Source: Streptomyces sp. NBC_00457 (GTDB lineage Bacteria; Actinomycetota; Actinomycetes; Streptomycetales; Streptomycetaceae). From it: a DNA stretch of 64,000 bases. Each line of letters begins with the position of its first letter. Position 1 is the stretch's first letter. Position numbers and translations under genes: made by a program. Below, in pieces: positions 36,572 to 47,212 of the stretch. The stretch lies in NCBI RefSeq assembly GCF_036014015.1, contig NZ_CP107905.1:2604001-2668000 (forward strand), written 5' to 3'. Under the pieces are notes generated by a model that did no database searches, was not told where the DNA came from, and saw nothing but the letters and a program-made list of their open reading frames with translations.

Positions 36572-36660
36572 CCCGCACCGCAAGCCGAATTGAGCCACCG
36601 GTTGAGCCACCGGCCGTCGCGCCGTGGAGCCGCAGCCGTACTCGAGACAAGGACGTCAAC

Positions 36661-37923
36661 ATGTCGGCATTCAGCAACACCAACTGGGACCGTCGAAACG
36701 TGCTGCGGGCCGCGATGGGTCTGGCCGCCGCCGGCGGACTGGCCGCGTGCGGCGGCAACACCGGGCGAGCCGGCGGAGGCTCGGGCGACGGCCTCGTGCA
36801 GTACTTCCACGCGTACGGCGAGGCGGGTGTCGAGCAGGCGGTCAAGAAGTACGCCAAGGCCTACAAGGACGCCAACGTCACCACCCAGTGGATCACCGGC
36901 AACAACTTCGAGCAGAAGCTGTTCGCCGCGCTGCTCACCAAGAACGCGCCGGACGTCTTCGAGTTCCACCCGCAGATCCAGCTCATCAAGAGCGGCCAGG
37001 TGGCGGACCTGACCGACATCATCGAGCCGGTCAAGAACGACTTCAACGCGGCCGACATCAAGTCGCACACGGTCGACGGCAAGATATACGGCGTCCGGAT
37101 GATCGACGACCCGCAGTTCTTCTTCTACCGGCCCTCGCTCTTCGAGAAGGCCAAGGTCGAGGTGCCGACCACGCTGGAGGAACTGGTCGAGGCCGCCGCC
37201 AAGCTCAAGACCGGCAAGGTCAAGGGCGCGTACCTCGGCAACGACCTCACCCCGGTCCAGCACAACCTGATCTGGTCGGCCGGCGCCGACACCCTCACCG
37301 CGGACAACAAGGCCGCCTTCAACACCGACGAGGTCGCCGAGGGCCTGAAGCAGTTGCGTGGCCTGTTCACCAGCGGCGACCTGCTCCTCGGCGCCCCCGC
37401 GGACTGGTGGGACCCGTCGGCCTTCACCCAGGGCCTGACGGCGATCCAGTGGTGCGGCATGTGGGCGATGCCCGCGATGATCGAGGCGCTCGGCGACGAC
37501 ATCGGCATCTTCCCGTTCCCGAAGGTCGGCTCCGCCGGCAAGGAGTCGGTCTACAACGGCGGCTGGTCGATGTTCGTCAACGCCAAGAGCAAGAACGTCG
37601 AGGCGGCCAAGGAGTACGTGAAGTGGCTGTGGATCGACCAGAAGGAATACCAGGAGGACTTCGCCACCTCCTACGGCTTCCACATCCCGCCGCGCACCTC
37701 GCTCGCCGAGTCCGCCACCAAGCTGAAGTCCGGCCTTCCGGCCGAGGGCGTGAAGCTGTTCAACGAGTTCGGCCACTTCGACAACATCGGCTGGACCCAG
37801 GCCATGATCGCCGCCGTGAACGACGTGATGGCGAACTCCGTCCGCAAGAACAGTGACCCCAAGTCCCAGCTCGCCGCCGCTGAGAAGAAGGTCAACGCAG
37901 AGCTCAAGAAGCTCTTCGGATAG
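36661..37923 (+). CDS. Tat-type lipoprotein sugar-binding protein of ABC importer
   Basis: A 420-residue family-1 extracellular solute-binding protein. DRRNVLRAAMGL with lipobox LAAC and Cys33 as lipid anchor gives a twin-arginine lipoprotein. The mature domain shows AALLTKNAPDVFEFHPQ and KIYGVRMIDDPQFFFYRPSL, typical of oligosaccharide binders, and an aromatic-rich binding face (WDPSAFTQGLTAIQWCGMWA). First gene of the importer operon; likely ligands are beta-galacto-oligosaccharides, by context. The partner ATPase is absent and is presumably a shared MsiK-type protein. Confidence 0.94.
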   Translation: MSAFSNTNWDRRNVLRAAMGLAAAGGLAACGGNTGRAGGGSGDGLVQYFHAYGEAGVEQAVKKYAKAYKDANVTTQWITGNNFEQKLFAALLTKNAPDVFEFHPQIQLIKSGQVADLTDIIEPVKNDFNAADIKSHTVDGKIYGVRMIDDPQFFFYRPSLFEKAKVEVPTTLEELVEAAAKLKTGKVKGAYLGNDLTPVQHNLIWSAGADTLTADNKAAFNTDEVAEGLKQLRGLFTSGDLLLGAPADWWDPSAFTQGLTAIQWCGMWAMPAMIEALGDDIGIFPFPKVGSAGKESVYNGGWSMFVNAKSKNVEAAKEYVKWLWIDQKEYQEDFATSYGFHIPPRTSLAESATKLKSGLPAEGVKLFNEFGHFDNIGWTQAMIAAVNDVMANSVRKNSDPKSQLAAAEKKVNAELKKLFG

Positions 37924-37943
37924 GGCGCCGGACGGATCTCGAC

Positions 37944-38912
37944 ATGTCGACCACCACCACACCCGGGGTCGCCAAGAACCCCGCCCCGGCCAAGGTCTCC
38001 AAGGCCCGGCCGCGGCGGGGCCTCAGGGCGAACAGCACCTTCAACTTCTGGCTCTTCACCGGCCCGTTCCTGATCGGCCTGGTGATCTTCGTCTTCGTGC
38101 CCATCGGCTGGAGCCTGTATCTCAGCTTCTTCGAGGCACGGTTCACGGTCACGCCGAGCGAGTTCGTCGGCCTGGAGAACTACAAGCAGATCCTGACGGA
38201 CACGGACTTCAGGAACTCCCTCGTCACCTTCACCGTCTTCGCGGCGTTCATCGTGCCCACCACCTGGGCGCTGTCGCTCGGGCTGGCGCTGATGGTGAAC
38301 CGGCTGCGGTTCATGCAGGCGTTCTTCCGGTCGGTGTTCTTCCTGCCGACCGCCGTCAGCTACGCGGCCGCCGCGCTGATCTGGAAGATGTCCATCTTCA
38401 ACGGCGTCCGCTTCGGTATGGCCAACACGTTCCTCGGCTGGTTCGGGGTCGAGAACATCGCCTGGCTCGACAATCCCGATCCGCCCTGGTACTGGCTGGT
38501 CATCGTGACCGTCCGGCTCTGGCTGCAGGCCGGTTTCTACATGATCCTCTTCCTGGCGGCGCTGCAGAACATCCCCAGGGAGCTGTACGAGGCCGCCGCC
38601 ATCGACGGCGCCAAGCCGGGCTGGCAGACCTTCCGCTACATCACGCTGCCCCAGCTGCGGGCGACGTCCACCGCGGTGATCCTGCTGCTGCTCATCGCCG
38701 CCTACCAGGCCTTCGACGAGTTCTTCATCCTGCTCGGCAAGGCCACGTGGGGCATGCCGCCCCTGGTCGAGCTGTACAAGATGGCGCTGGGCGAGAACCA
38801 GAACTACGGCGCGGGCAGCGCGGGTGCGCTGGTCCTGACCGTGCTCATCTGCCTCGTGACCCTGCTCCAGGGCAAGATCATGGGCTTCGGAAGGGGGGAC
38901 GAGTCCCAGTGA
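37944..38912 (+). CDS. Sugar ABC transporter permease (MalF-like)
   Basis: A 322-residue permease with six predicted membrane helices after a cytoplasmic, basic N-terminus. The EAA loop ELYEAAAIDGAKPGWQTFRYITLPQL, which docks the ATPase, is intact. 20 bases after the binding-protein stop; its own stop overlaps the next GTG by 4 bases. Forms the heterodimeric channel with the following gene. Confidence 0.95.
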   Translation: MSTTTTPGVAKNPAPAKVSKARPRRGLRANSTFNFWLFTGPFLIGLVIFVFVPIGWSLYLSFFEARFTVTPSEFVGLENYKQILTDTDFRNSLVTFTVFAAFIVPTTWALSLGLALMVNRLRFMQAFFRSVFFLPTAVSYAAAALIWKMSIFNGVRFGMANTFLGWFGVENIAWLDNPDPPWYWLVIVTVRLWLQAGFYMILFLAALQNIPRELYEAAAIDGAKPGWQTFRYITLPQLRATSTAVILLLLIAAYQAFDEFFILLGKATWGMPPLVELYKMALGENQNYGAGSAGALVLTVLICLVTLLQGKIMGFGRGDESQ

Positions 38913-39784
38913 CCACCACAGCACCCGACGTCAGGAAGCCGGCGAAGGCCAAGCGCCCCGGCGGCGTCATGAGCAACACCGGTCTCTACATCGCGACCTG
39001 CGTGGCCGCCGTCCTCTTCCTCGTCCCGTTCTATCTGATCGTCCGCAACGCCTTCATGACGGACCCGGAGATCACGGGCGAGGAGTGGAAGTGGTTCCCC
39101 ACCGACATCCAGTGGGGCAACGTCACCGAGCCGTTCGACGACGTCACGGTCGACTTCGCCCGGTCGATGTGGAACTCGCTGGTCGTCGCCGTCCTGCACA
39201 CCACGGGCATCCTCCTGATCTGCTCGCTGGCCGGATACGGCCTCGCCCGCATCCCGTACAAGCACGCCAACAAGGTCTTCTACGTCGTACTGGCCACCCT
39301 GATGGTGCCCACGGCCGTGACCTTCGTGCCGAGCTTCGTGCTCGTCTCGTCGCTCGGCTGGGTGGACAGCTACCGCGGTCTCATCATTCCGGGCCTGTTC
39401 AGTGGTTTCACCTGCTTCCTGTTCCGGCAGTACTTCTTGGGGTTCCCGAAGGAGCTGGAGGAGGCGGCGCGTGTGGACGGGCTCGGCTACTGGGGCGCGT
39501 ACTGGCGTGTCGTCGTGCCCAACTCGCTGAACTTCTTCGCGGCGATCGCGACGATCACCTTCATCGCGGGCTGGAACGCCTTCCTGTGGCCCCTGGTCAT
39601 CGGCCAGGATCCCAGCGCGTGGACGGTGCAGGTCGCCCTCTCGACGTACGCGACCAACCAGTCCGTCAACTACCACCTGATCTTCATGGCCACGGCCATT
39701 TCCATCCTGCCCCTGGTGTTCGTGTTCCTCTTCCTCCAACGCTGGCTGGTCCAGGGGATCGCGCAGACCGGCATCAAGGGCTGA
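38909..39784 (+). CDS. Sugar ABC transporter permease (MalG-like)
   Basis: A 291-residue second permease with six membrane helices and the EAA loop ELEEAARVDGLGYWGAYWRVVVPN. The GTG start lies in a GTGA overlap with the upstream permease stop, which decides the start and indicates coupling. Followed 27 bases later by the beta-galactosidase gene, so uptake and hydrolysis are made together. Confidence 0.95.
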   Translation: MTTTAPDVRKPAKAKRPGGVMSNTGLYIATCVAAVLFLVPFYLIVRNAFMTDPEITGEEWKWFPTDIQWGNVTEPFDDVTVDFARSMWNSLVVAVLHTTGILLICSLAGYGLARIPYKHANKVFYVVLATLMVPTAVTFVPSFVLVSSLGWVDSYRGLIIPGLFSGFTCFLFRQYFLGFPKELEEAARVDGLGYWGAYWRVVVPNSLNFFAAIATITFIAGWNAFLWPLVIGQDPSAWTVQVALSTYATNQSVNYHLIFMATAISILPLVFVFLFLQRWLVQGIAQTGIKG

Positions 39785-42715
<2,931 letters not shown>

Positions 42716-42790
42716 TCGATTAGTCCAACTGGGCGATCAGTTAATCCATTGACCGACTGATCGACATTCTGCGACGGTCGTGATGCGCCC

Positions 42791-42823
42791 GCGGCCGGTC
42801 GGCCCTCCAAGCCGACCGGCCGC
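42791..42823. terminator. Terminator hairpin after beta-galactosidase
   Basis: Perfect 13-bp stem GCGGCCGGTCGGC/GCCGACCGGCCGC with a 7-nt loop, 75 bases after the stop and 33 before the next start. Confidence 0.8.
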
Positions 42824-42855
42824 AACTCGTTTACGAGGCAAGGGAGTTCACGAAG

Positions 42856-43851
42856 TTGAGCGGAAGCATAGAGGTCCGCGGCCTGTCCCGTACCTTCCAC
42901 ACCACCGTCCGCCGCCCGGGCTTCACCGGCGCGCTGCGATCCCTGGTCGACCCGGAGCGGGTCGCCAAGCACGCCGTCCAGGACGTCACCTTCGACGTGG
43001 CGCCCGGCGAACTCCTCGCCCTGCTCGGCCCGAACGGCGCGGGCAAGTCCACCACCATCAAGATGCTCACCGGCATCCTCACACCGACGTCCGGCGAGTG
43101 CCGGGTCACGGGCGTGGTGCCGTACAAGGAGCGGGAGCGCAACGCCCGGAACATCGGCGCGGTGTTCGGGCAGCGCACCCAGCTGTGGTGGGACCTGCCG
43201 GTGCGTGAGTCGTTCTCGATCCTGCGGGACATCTACGAGGTGCCGAGGGCCGAACACGCCACCCGGCTCGGCGAGTTCGACGAGCTGCTGGACCTCTCCT
43301 CCTTCTGGGACACCCGGGTGCGCCACCTCTCGCTCGGCCAGCGGGTGCGCTCCGACCTCGCGGCGGCCCTGCTGCACGATCCGCCGGTCGTCTTCCTCGA
43401 CGAGCCGACGATCGGCATGGACGTGGTGGTCAAGGAGCAGGTGCGGGAGTTCCTCCGGCACCAGGTGGAACAGCGAGGCCGTACGGTCCTGTTGACCACG
43501 CACGACATGACGGAGGTCGAGCGGCTCGCCGAGCGGGTCGTCCTGATCAACCACGGCCGGCTCGTTCTGGACGGCAGCCTCGATGAGATCCGCCGCAAGT
43601 TCGGTTCGACGTGGCAGGTGCGGGCGACCCTCGCCGACGCGCATACCGACGTCGTACCACTGCCGGGCATGACACTGCTGCGGCAGGACGGCCCGCGGGT
43701 CGTCTTCGGGCCGGACGGACCGGACGCGCCCACGGTGCACCAGGCGTTGAAGACGGTCATCGAGCGGTACGAGGTGACGGACGTCGCCATCGACGAGGCG
43801 GACCTGGAAGACGTGATGCGGGCCGCCTACGTCCACGCCGAGGCGGTCTGA
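42856..43851 (+). CDS. ABC-2 exporter ATP-binding protein
   Basis: A 331-residue ATPase. Walker A GPNGAGKST, signature LSLGQRVR, Walker B VVFLDEPTIGMD and the switch His (TTHDM) are all intact. The N-terminal region with RSLVDPERVAKHAVQDVTF and the C-terminal DVVKE-type accessory domain fit the ATPases paired with ABC2_membrane_6 permeases. The start is TTG at 42856 after AGGGAG; no ATG/GTG lies nearby in frame. Starts a three-gene export operon. Confidence 0.93.
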   Translation: MSGSIEVRGLSRTFHTTVRRPGFTGALRSLVDPERVAKHAVQDVTFDVAPGELLALLGPNGAGKSTTIKMLTGILTPTSGECRVTGVVPYKERERNARNIGAVFGQRTQLWWDLPVRESFSILRDIYEVPRAEHATRLGEFDELLDLSSFWDTRVRHLSLGQRVRSDLAAALLHDPPVVFLDEPTIGMDVVVKEQVREFLRHQVEQRGRTVLLTTHDMTEVERLAERVVLINHGRLVLDGSLDEIRRKFGSTWQVRATLADAHTDVVPLPGMTLLRQDGPRVVFGPDGPDAPTVHQALKTVIERYEVTDVAIDEADLEDVMRAAYVHAEAV

Positions 43852-43852
43852 C

Positions 43853-44656
43853 GTGGCCGTTCTCCACGCCTGGCGCGCTGCCCGCGTCACCCCGCTCGGC
43901 GAGCTGCACACCCCGCCCCGGATGACGGCCGTGCTGATCCGGCTGGTCGTGCAGGTGGTGCTGGTGGCGTCGCTGTGGCACGGCCTGTACTCCCACACCG
44001 GCACCACCGCCGGACTGAACGAGAGCCAGGCGGTCACGTATGCCGTGCTGGCCGTACTCGCCTCCCGGCTGCGGGAGTTGGACCAGTACGCGGGCCGGGA
44101 CACGGTGCTGCAGCACATGCACTTCGGCACCATCGTCTACTGGTATCTGCGCCCGCTGCCGCCCCAGCGGTACTACGCCCTGCGTGCCCTCGGTGAGCAG
44201 TTGTACGGGCTGGCGTGGGCGCTGGGCGGATTCGCGGTCTGCCTCGCGTTCGGGGTGGTCGAACCGCCCCGGTCGGCCGCTGTGGCCGGGGTGTTCGCGG
44301 TCAGTCTGCTGCTCGGCCAGTGGGTGCTGTACTACGTGATGCTCGTCCTGGACCAGATGTGTTTCTTCACCATCCGCAACAACTCCGCGATGCTGATCCT
44401 GATCTTCGTGCAGAACCTGCTGTCCGGGGTCTACGCGCCGCTGTGGTTCTTCCCGGACTGGTTCCTCACGCTGAGCGGTTTCCTGCCGTTCCAGGCGACG
44501 CTGAGCGTGCCGCTGTCGATCTACATCGGCCGCATCCAACTGGCCGACGCAGGCGTCCAGTTGGCCATTCAGGCGGCCTGGGTCGTCGTGCTGGCGCTGT
44601 TCACCCGGTGGGTGTGGCGGCAGGCCGCGCGGCGCGTTATCTCGCAGGGAGGCTGA
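43853..44656 (+). CDS. ABC-2 transporter permease (ABC2_membrane_6), first
   Basis: A 267-residue permease with six hydrophobic segments (e.g. AVLIRLVVQVVLVASLWHGL, AVAGVFAVSLLLGQWVLYYV). YSHTGTTAGLNESQAVTYAVLA and the WFFPDWF loop are features of this ABC-2 subfamily. GTG start 1 base after the ATPase stop. Pairs with the next gene as a heterodimer; the exported substrate is unknown. Confidence 0.9.
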   Translation: MAVLHAWRAARVTPLGELHTPPRMTAVLIRLVVQVVLVASLWHGLYSHTGTTAGLNESQAVTYAVLAVLASRLRELDQYAGRDTVLQHMHFGTIVYWYLRPLPPQRYYALRALGEQLYGLAWALGGFAVCLAFGVVEPPRSAAVAGVFAVSLLLGQWVLYYVMLVLDQMCFFTIRNNSAMLILIFVQNLLSGVYAPLWFFPDWFLTLSGFLPFQATLSVPLSIYIGRIQLADAGVQLAIQAAWVVVLALFTRWVWRQAARRVISQGG

Positions 44657-44657
44657 G

Positions 44658-45464
44658 ATGTCGTTGAAGGCCTTTCGCATCGCGTGGCGTATCTCGCTGC
44701 TCAACATCCGCGCCGCGATGGAGTACCGCACCGAGTTCCTGCTGAACATCGCGGCCGGCGCGATCTGGCAGGTGTCGGTGATCGTGTTCGCTACGGTGCT
44801 GCTGGCGCGGTTCACCGGGATGGGCGGCTGGGACAGCTCCGACGTGCTGCTGATCCCGGCGATCCGGATGCTCGCGCACGGGCTGTTCGTCCTGGTCCTC
44901 GGACGGCTGCACTTCATCGGCCGGCAGATCCAGGAAGGCATGATCGACGTCTATCTGACCCGCCCCATGCCGGTGTACCGCCAGGTCCAGCTCGCCTACT
45001 TCCCGACCAACGCGATCGGTGACCTGACCGTCGCGGCGGGCCTGATGGTGGGCGCGCTCAGCCGCAGTCACCTGGACTGGACGGCGGGCCGGATCTCGTA
45101 CCTGATCGCGGCCGTCCTCGGCGGCATGCTCCTGGAGGCGGCCCTGTTCGCGGTCATGGCCTGCGCCGCGCTGCGCTTCCCGGCCGCCGACTACTGGAGT
45201 CGCTGGCTGGAGGAACTCCTCGGCACCTTCGGCAGCTACCCCCTGAACGTCCTGCCGAAGGCAGTGGGCGGCCTCCTGACGTACGGCCTCCCCCTCGCCT
45301 TCGTCGCCTACTTCCCGGCCGCCGTCCTCACCGGCCACGGCCACAGCACCGGCGTCCCGTACTGGCTGGCAGCGGCCTCCCCACTGCTGGGCGTCCTGGC
45401 GTACCTCGCGACGCGCCTGCTGTGGCGGTGGAGCCTGCGGCACTATGCGGGCGTGAACGGATGA
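44658..45464 (+). CDS. ABC-2 transporter permease (ABC2_membrane_6), second
   Basis: A 268-residue permease of the same family, with RIAWRISLLNIRAAMEYRTEFLL at the N-terminus and IDVYLTRPMPVYRQV as the cytoplasmic loop, then four further hydrophobic segments. ATG one base after the previous stop with GGGAGG in the preceding codons. Completes the exporter; converges on the MFS gene. Confidence 0.9.
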   Translation: MSLKAFRIAWRISLLNIRAAMEYRTEFLLNIAAGAIWQVSVIVFATVLLARFTGMGGWDSSDVLLIPAIRMLAHGLFVLVLGRLHFIGRQIQEGMIDVYLTRPMPVYRQVQLAYFPTNAIGDLTVAAGLMVGALSRSHLDWTAGRISYLIAAVLGGMLLEAALFAVMACAALRFPAADYWSRWLEELLGTFGSYPLNVLPKAVGGLLTYGLPLAFVAYFPAAVLTGHGHSTGVPYWLAAASPLLGVLAYLATRLLWRWSLRHYAGVNG

Positions 45465-45484
45465 CCGGCGCCGCCGGCCGCGGA

Positions 45485-46765
45485 TCAACCGGCCGTGGCG
45501 CGTGACCGCCGAATCGGCGTGAACAGGGCGGCGGCCGCGATCAGTACGCAGCAGCCGCCCGCGACGAGCGCGACGGGTGCCGTGCCCTGGTGCTCCGCGG
45601 CCCAGGTGAGGACGGCGGCGCCGAGCGGGGCCGCCGAGTACTGGAGGGTCCAGAAGGCCGAGGTGACCCGGCCCAGCAGGGGCTCGGGGGTCACTTCCTG
45701 GCGCAGGGACATCGAGCAGGTGCCCGCGACGGCGACGCACGCGAGGAAGGCCGCGGCGAGGGCGGCCACGACGGGGACGTCCTGCGCCCGGCCCAGCCCG
45801 GCGAAGGCGAGTCCGCACACCGCGACCGCGCCCGTCCAGGTCGGCCCGAAGCCGAGCCGGCGGCGGATCCGGGCCACGAGCAGGGAACCGGCGATGGTAC
45901 CGAGAGCGCCGCCGGCCATCACGGTGCCGACCGTGCCGTCGTCGTGGCCGAGATCGTGCTTGAGGTGGTAGATGACCAGGTCGTTCAGGCCGAGGGTGAA
46001 GAAGCTGAAGAGGCACAGCAGGACGGTCAGCGACCGCAGCACGGGATGGCCGTAGAGGAAGGCGATCCCGGCGCGCAGGTCGTTCCACAGGCTGGTGCGC
46101 TGCTTCGGCCGGTCGTCGTCACCCGGGCGCCCCCGGAACCGTACGACGACCAGACAGGCCGCCGACACCCCGAAGCTGGCCGCGTCCACGCCGACGGCGG
46201 TGGCGGGCCCGGACCAGGCGGCGACGAGGCCCGCGCACAGCGGTCCCAGAACCCCGGCCGCGGCGGCGGTCGCGTTCAACCGGCCGTTGGCCTCCGTGAG
46301 TTGCTCGGTGCCGACCAGGCTCCGCACGACGGTGACATAGCCGACGGCGAACAGCATCCCGACCGCCTCGCACAGGGGCAGCACCACATACAGCAGCCAG
46401 ATCTGCGGCCCGAAGAGCCACACCACCGGGATCACCCCGTACAGCACCATCCGTACGAGATCACAGCCGATCAGCAGCTTCCGCCGGTCGACACGGTCCA
46501 CCACGGCCCCGGCAAACACCGCCGCCACAACCGCGGCCGCCCCACCCACCGCCGTCAGCAGCCCCATCGCGGCGAGCGAACCGGTGGCCTGGAGGATCAG
46601 CAACGGCAGCGCGATCAGCGCGAAGGAATCACCGAGGACGGAAAGAGTCTGCGCCACCCAGAAAACCCCGAAGTCCCGGCTGCGCCTCAACGGACGACCA
46701 CCGACATCTTCCAACTCCGGCTTATGGCTGTCGTGTTCGCCCTGACGCCGCGCGTCGTACGTCAA
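45485..46765 (-). CDS. MFS exporter (enterobactin-exporter/drug-efflux type)
   Basis: A twelve-helix major facilitator of about 426 residues. Motif DFGVFWVAQTLSVLGDSFALIALPLL in helix 1, the A-like loop DRVDRRKLLIGCDLVR and DGTVGTVMAGGALGTIAGSLL in the second half are typical of the three-domain antibiotic/siderophore efflux group. TTG at 46765 is chosen because GGGGAGG stands just before it; a TTG at 46792 adds 9 residues but lacks a spaced ribosome site. Substrate unknown. Confidence 0.88.
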   Translation of the reverse strand: MTYDARRQGEHDSHKPELEDVGGRPLRRSRDFGVFWVAQTLSVLGDSFALIALPLLILQATGSLAAMGLLTAVGGAAAVVAAVFAGAVVDRVDRRKLLIGCDLVRMVLYGVIPVVWLFGPQIWLLYVVLPLCEAVGMLFAVGYVTVVRSLVGTEQLTEANGRLNATAAAAGVLGPLCAGLVAAWSGPATAVGVDAASFGVSAACLVVVRFRGRPGDDDRPKQRTSLWNDLRAGIAFLYGHPVLRSLTVLLCLFSFFTLGLNDLVIYHLKHDLGHDDGTVGTVMAGGALGTIAGSLLVARIRRRLGFGPTWTGAVAVCGLAFAGLGRAQDVPVVAALAAAFLACVAVAGTCSMSLRQEVTPEPLLGRVTSAFWTLQYSAAPLGAAVLTWAAEHQGTAPVALVAGGCCVLIAAAALFTPIRRSRATAG

Positions 46766-46792
46766 GCCGCCCTCCCCCTGAGACTCCGGCAA

Positions 46793-47212
46793 CCTTACGA
46801 CGCACCGCTACGGCCGTTCAGGCGCCCACCAGTTCGGCCCACTGGTCGGCGAGGACGGGCCGGGGGACGGGGCCGAGGCGTCCGTCGTGAGGCATCCAGT
46901 CCGTCCTCTGCGTCCTTGAGAAGGCCGGGGGCAATGCGGGAAGGCACGCCGCCCGGCATCAGCCACCTACACCGTTCACCGGGCCCTGGTGAAACGGGGC
47001 GACGCTGCCAGGCGCCACGTGGACACCCTCCGGTTCGTGTTGCCCGAGGCCAGACCCGCAGGCCTTGAGTTGGACCAGTCCGCGAAGAAGGGCTGGCCAC
47101 CGCTGACTTGGACGCGGCAGTCGGGCTACCAACTCGGGCGAGACCGGGCGGTGCTGCCCGTTGAGTCCGACCTTCCTCAGTAACGTCCTTCAAAGGGTCA
47201 AGAAGAAAACAC
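46793..47212. other. 420-bp region with decayed coding fragments
   Basis: No intact gene. On the plus strand a frame at about 46965-47183 reads like protein (RRHVDTLRFVLPEARPAGLE, ending DRAVLPVESDLPQ) but lacks a supported start. On the minus strand about 46820-46905 reads DWMPHDGRLGPVPRPVLADQ and soon ends at a stop, like the C-terminus of a lost gene. Both look like remnants at the edge of the accessory region. Confidence 0.4.
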
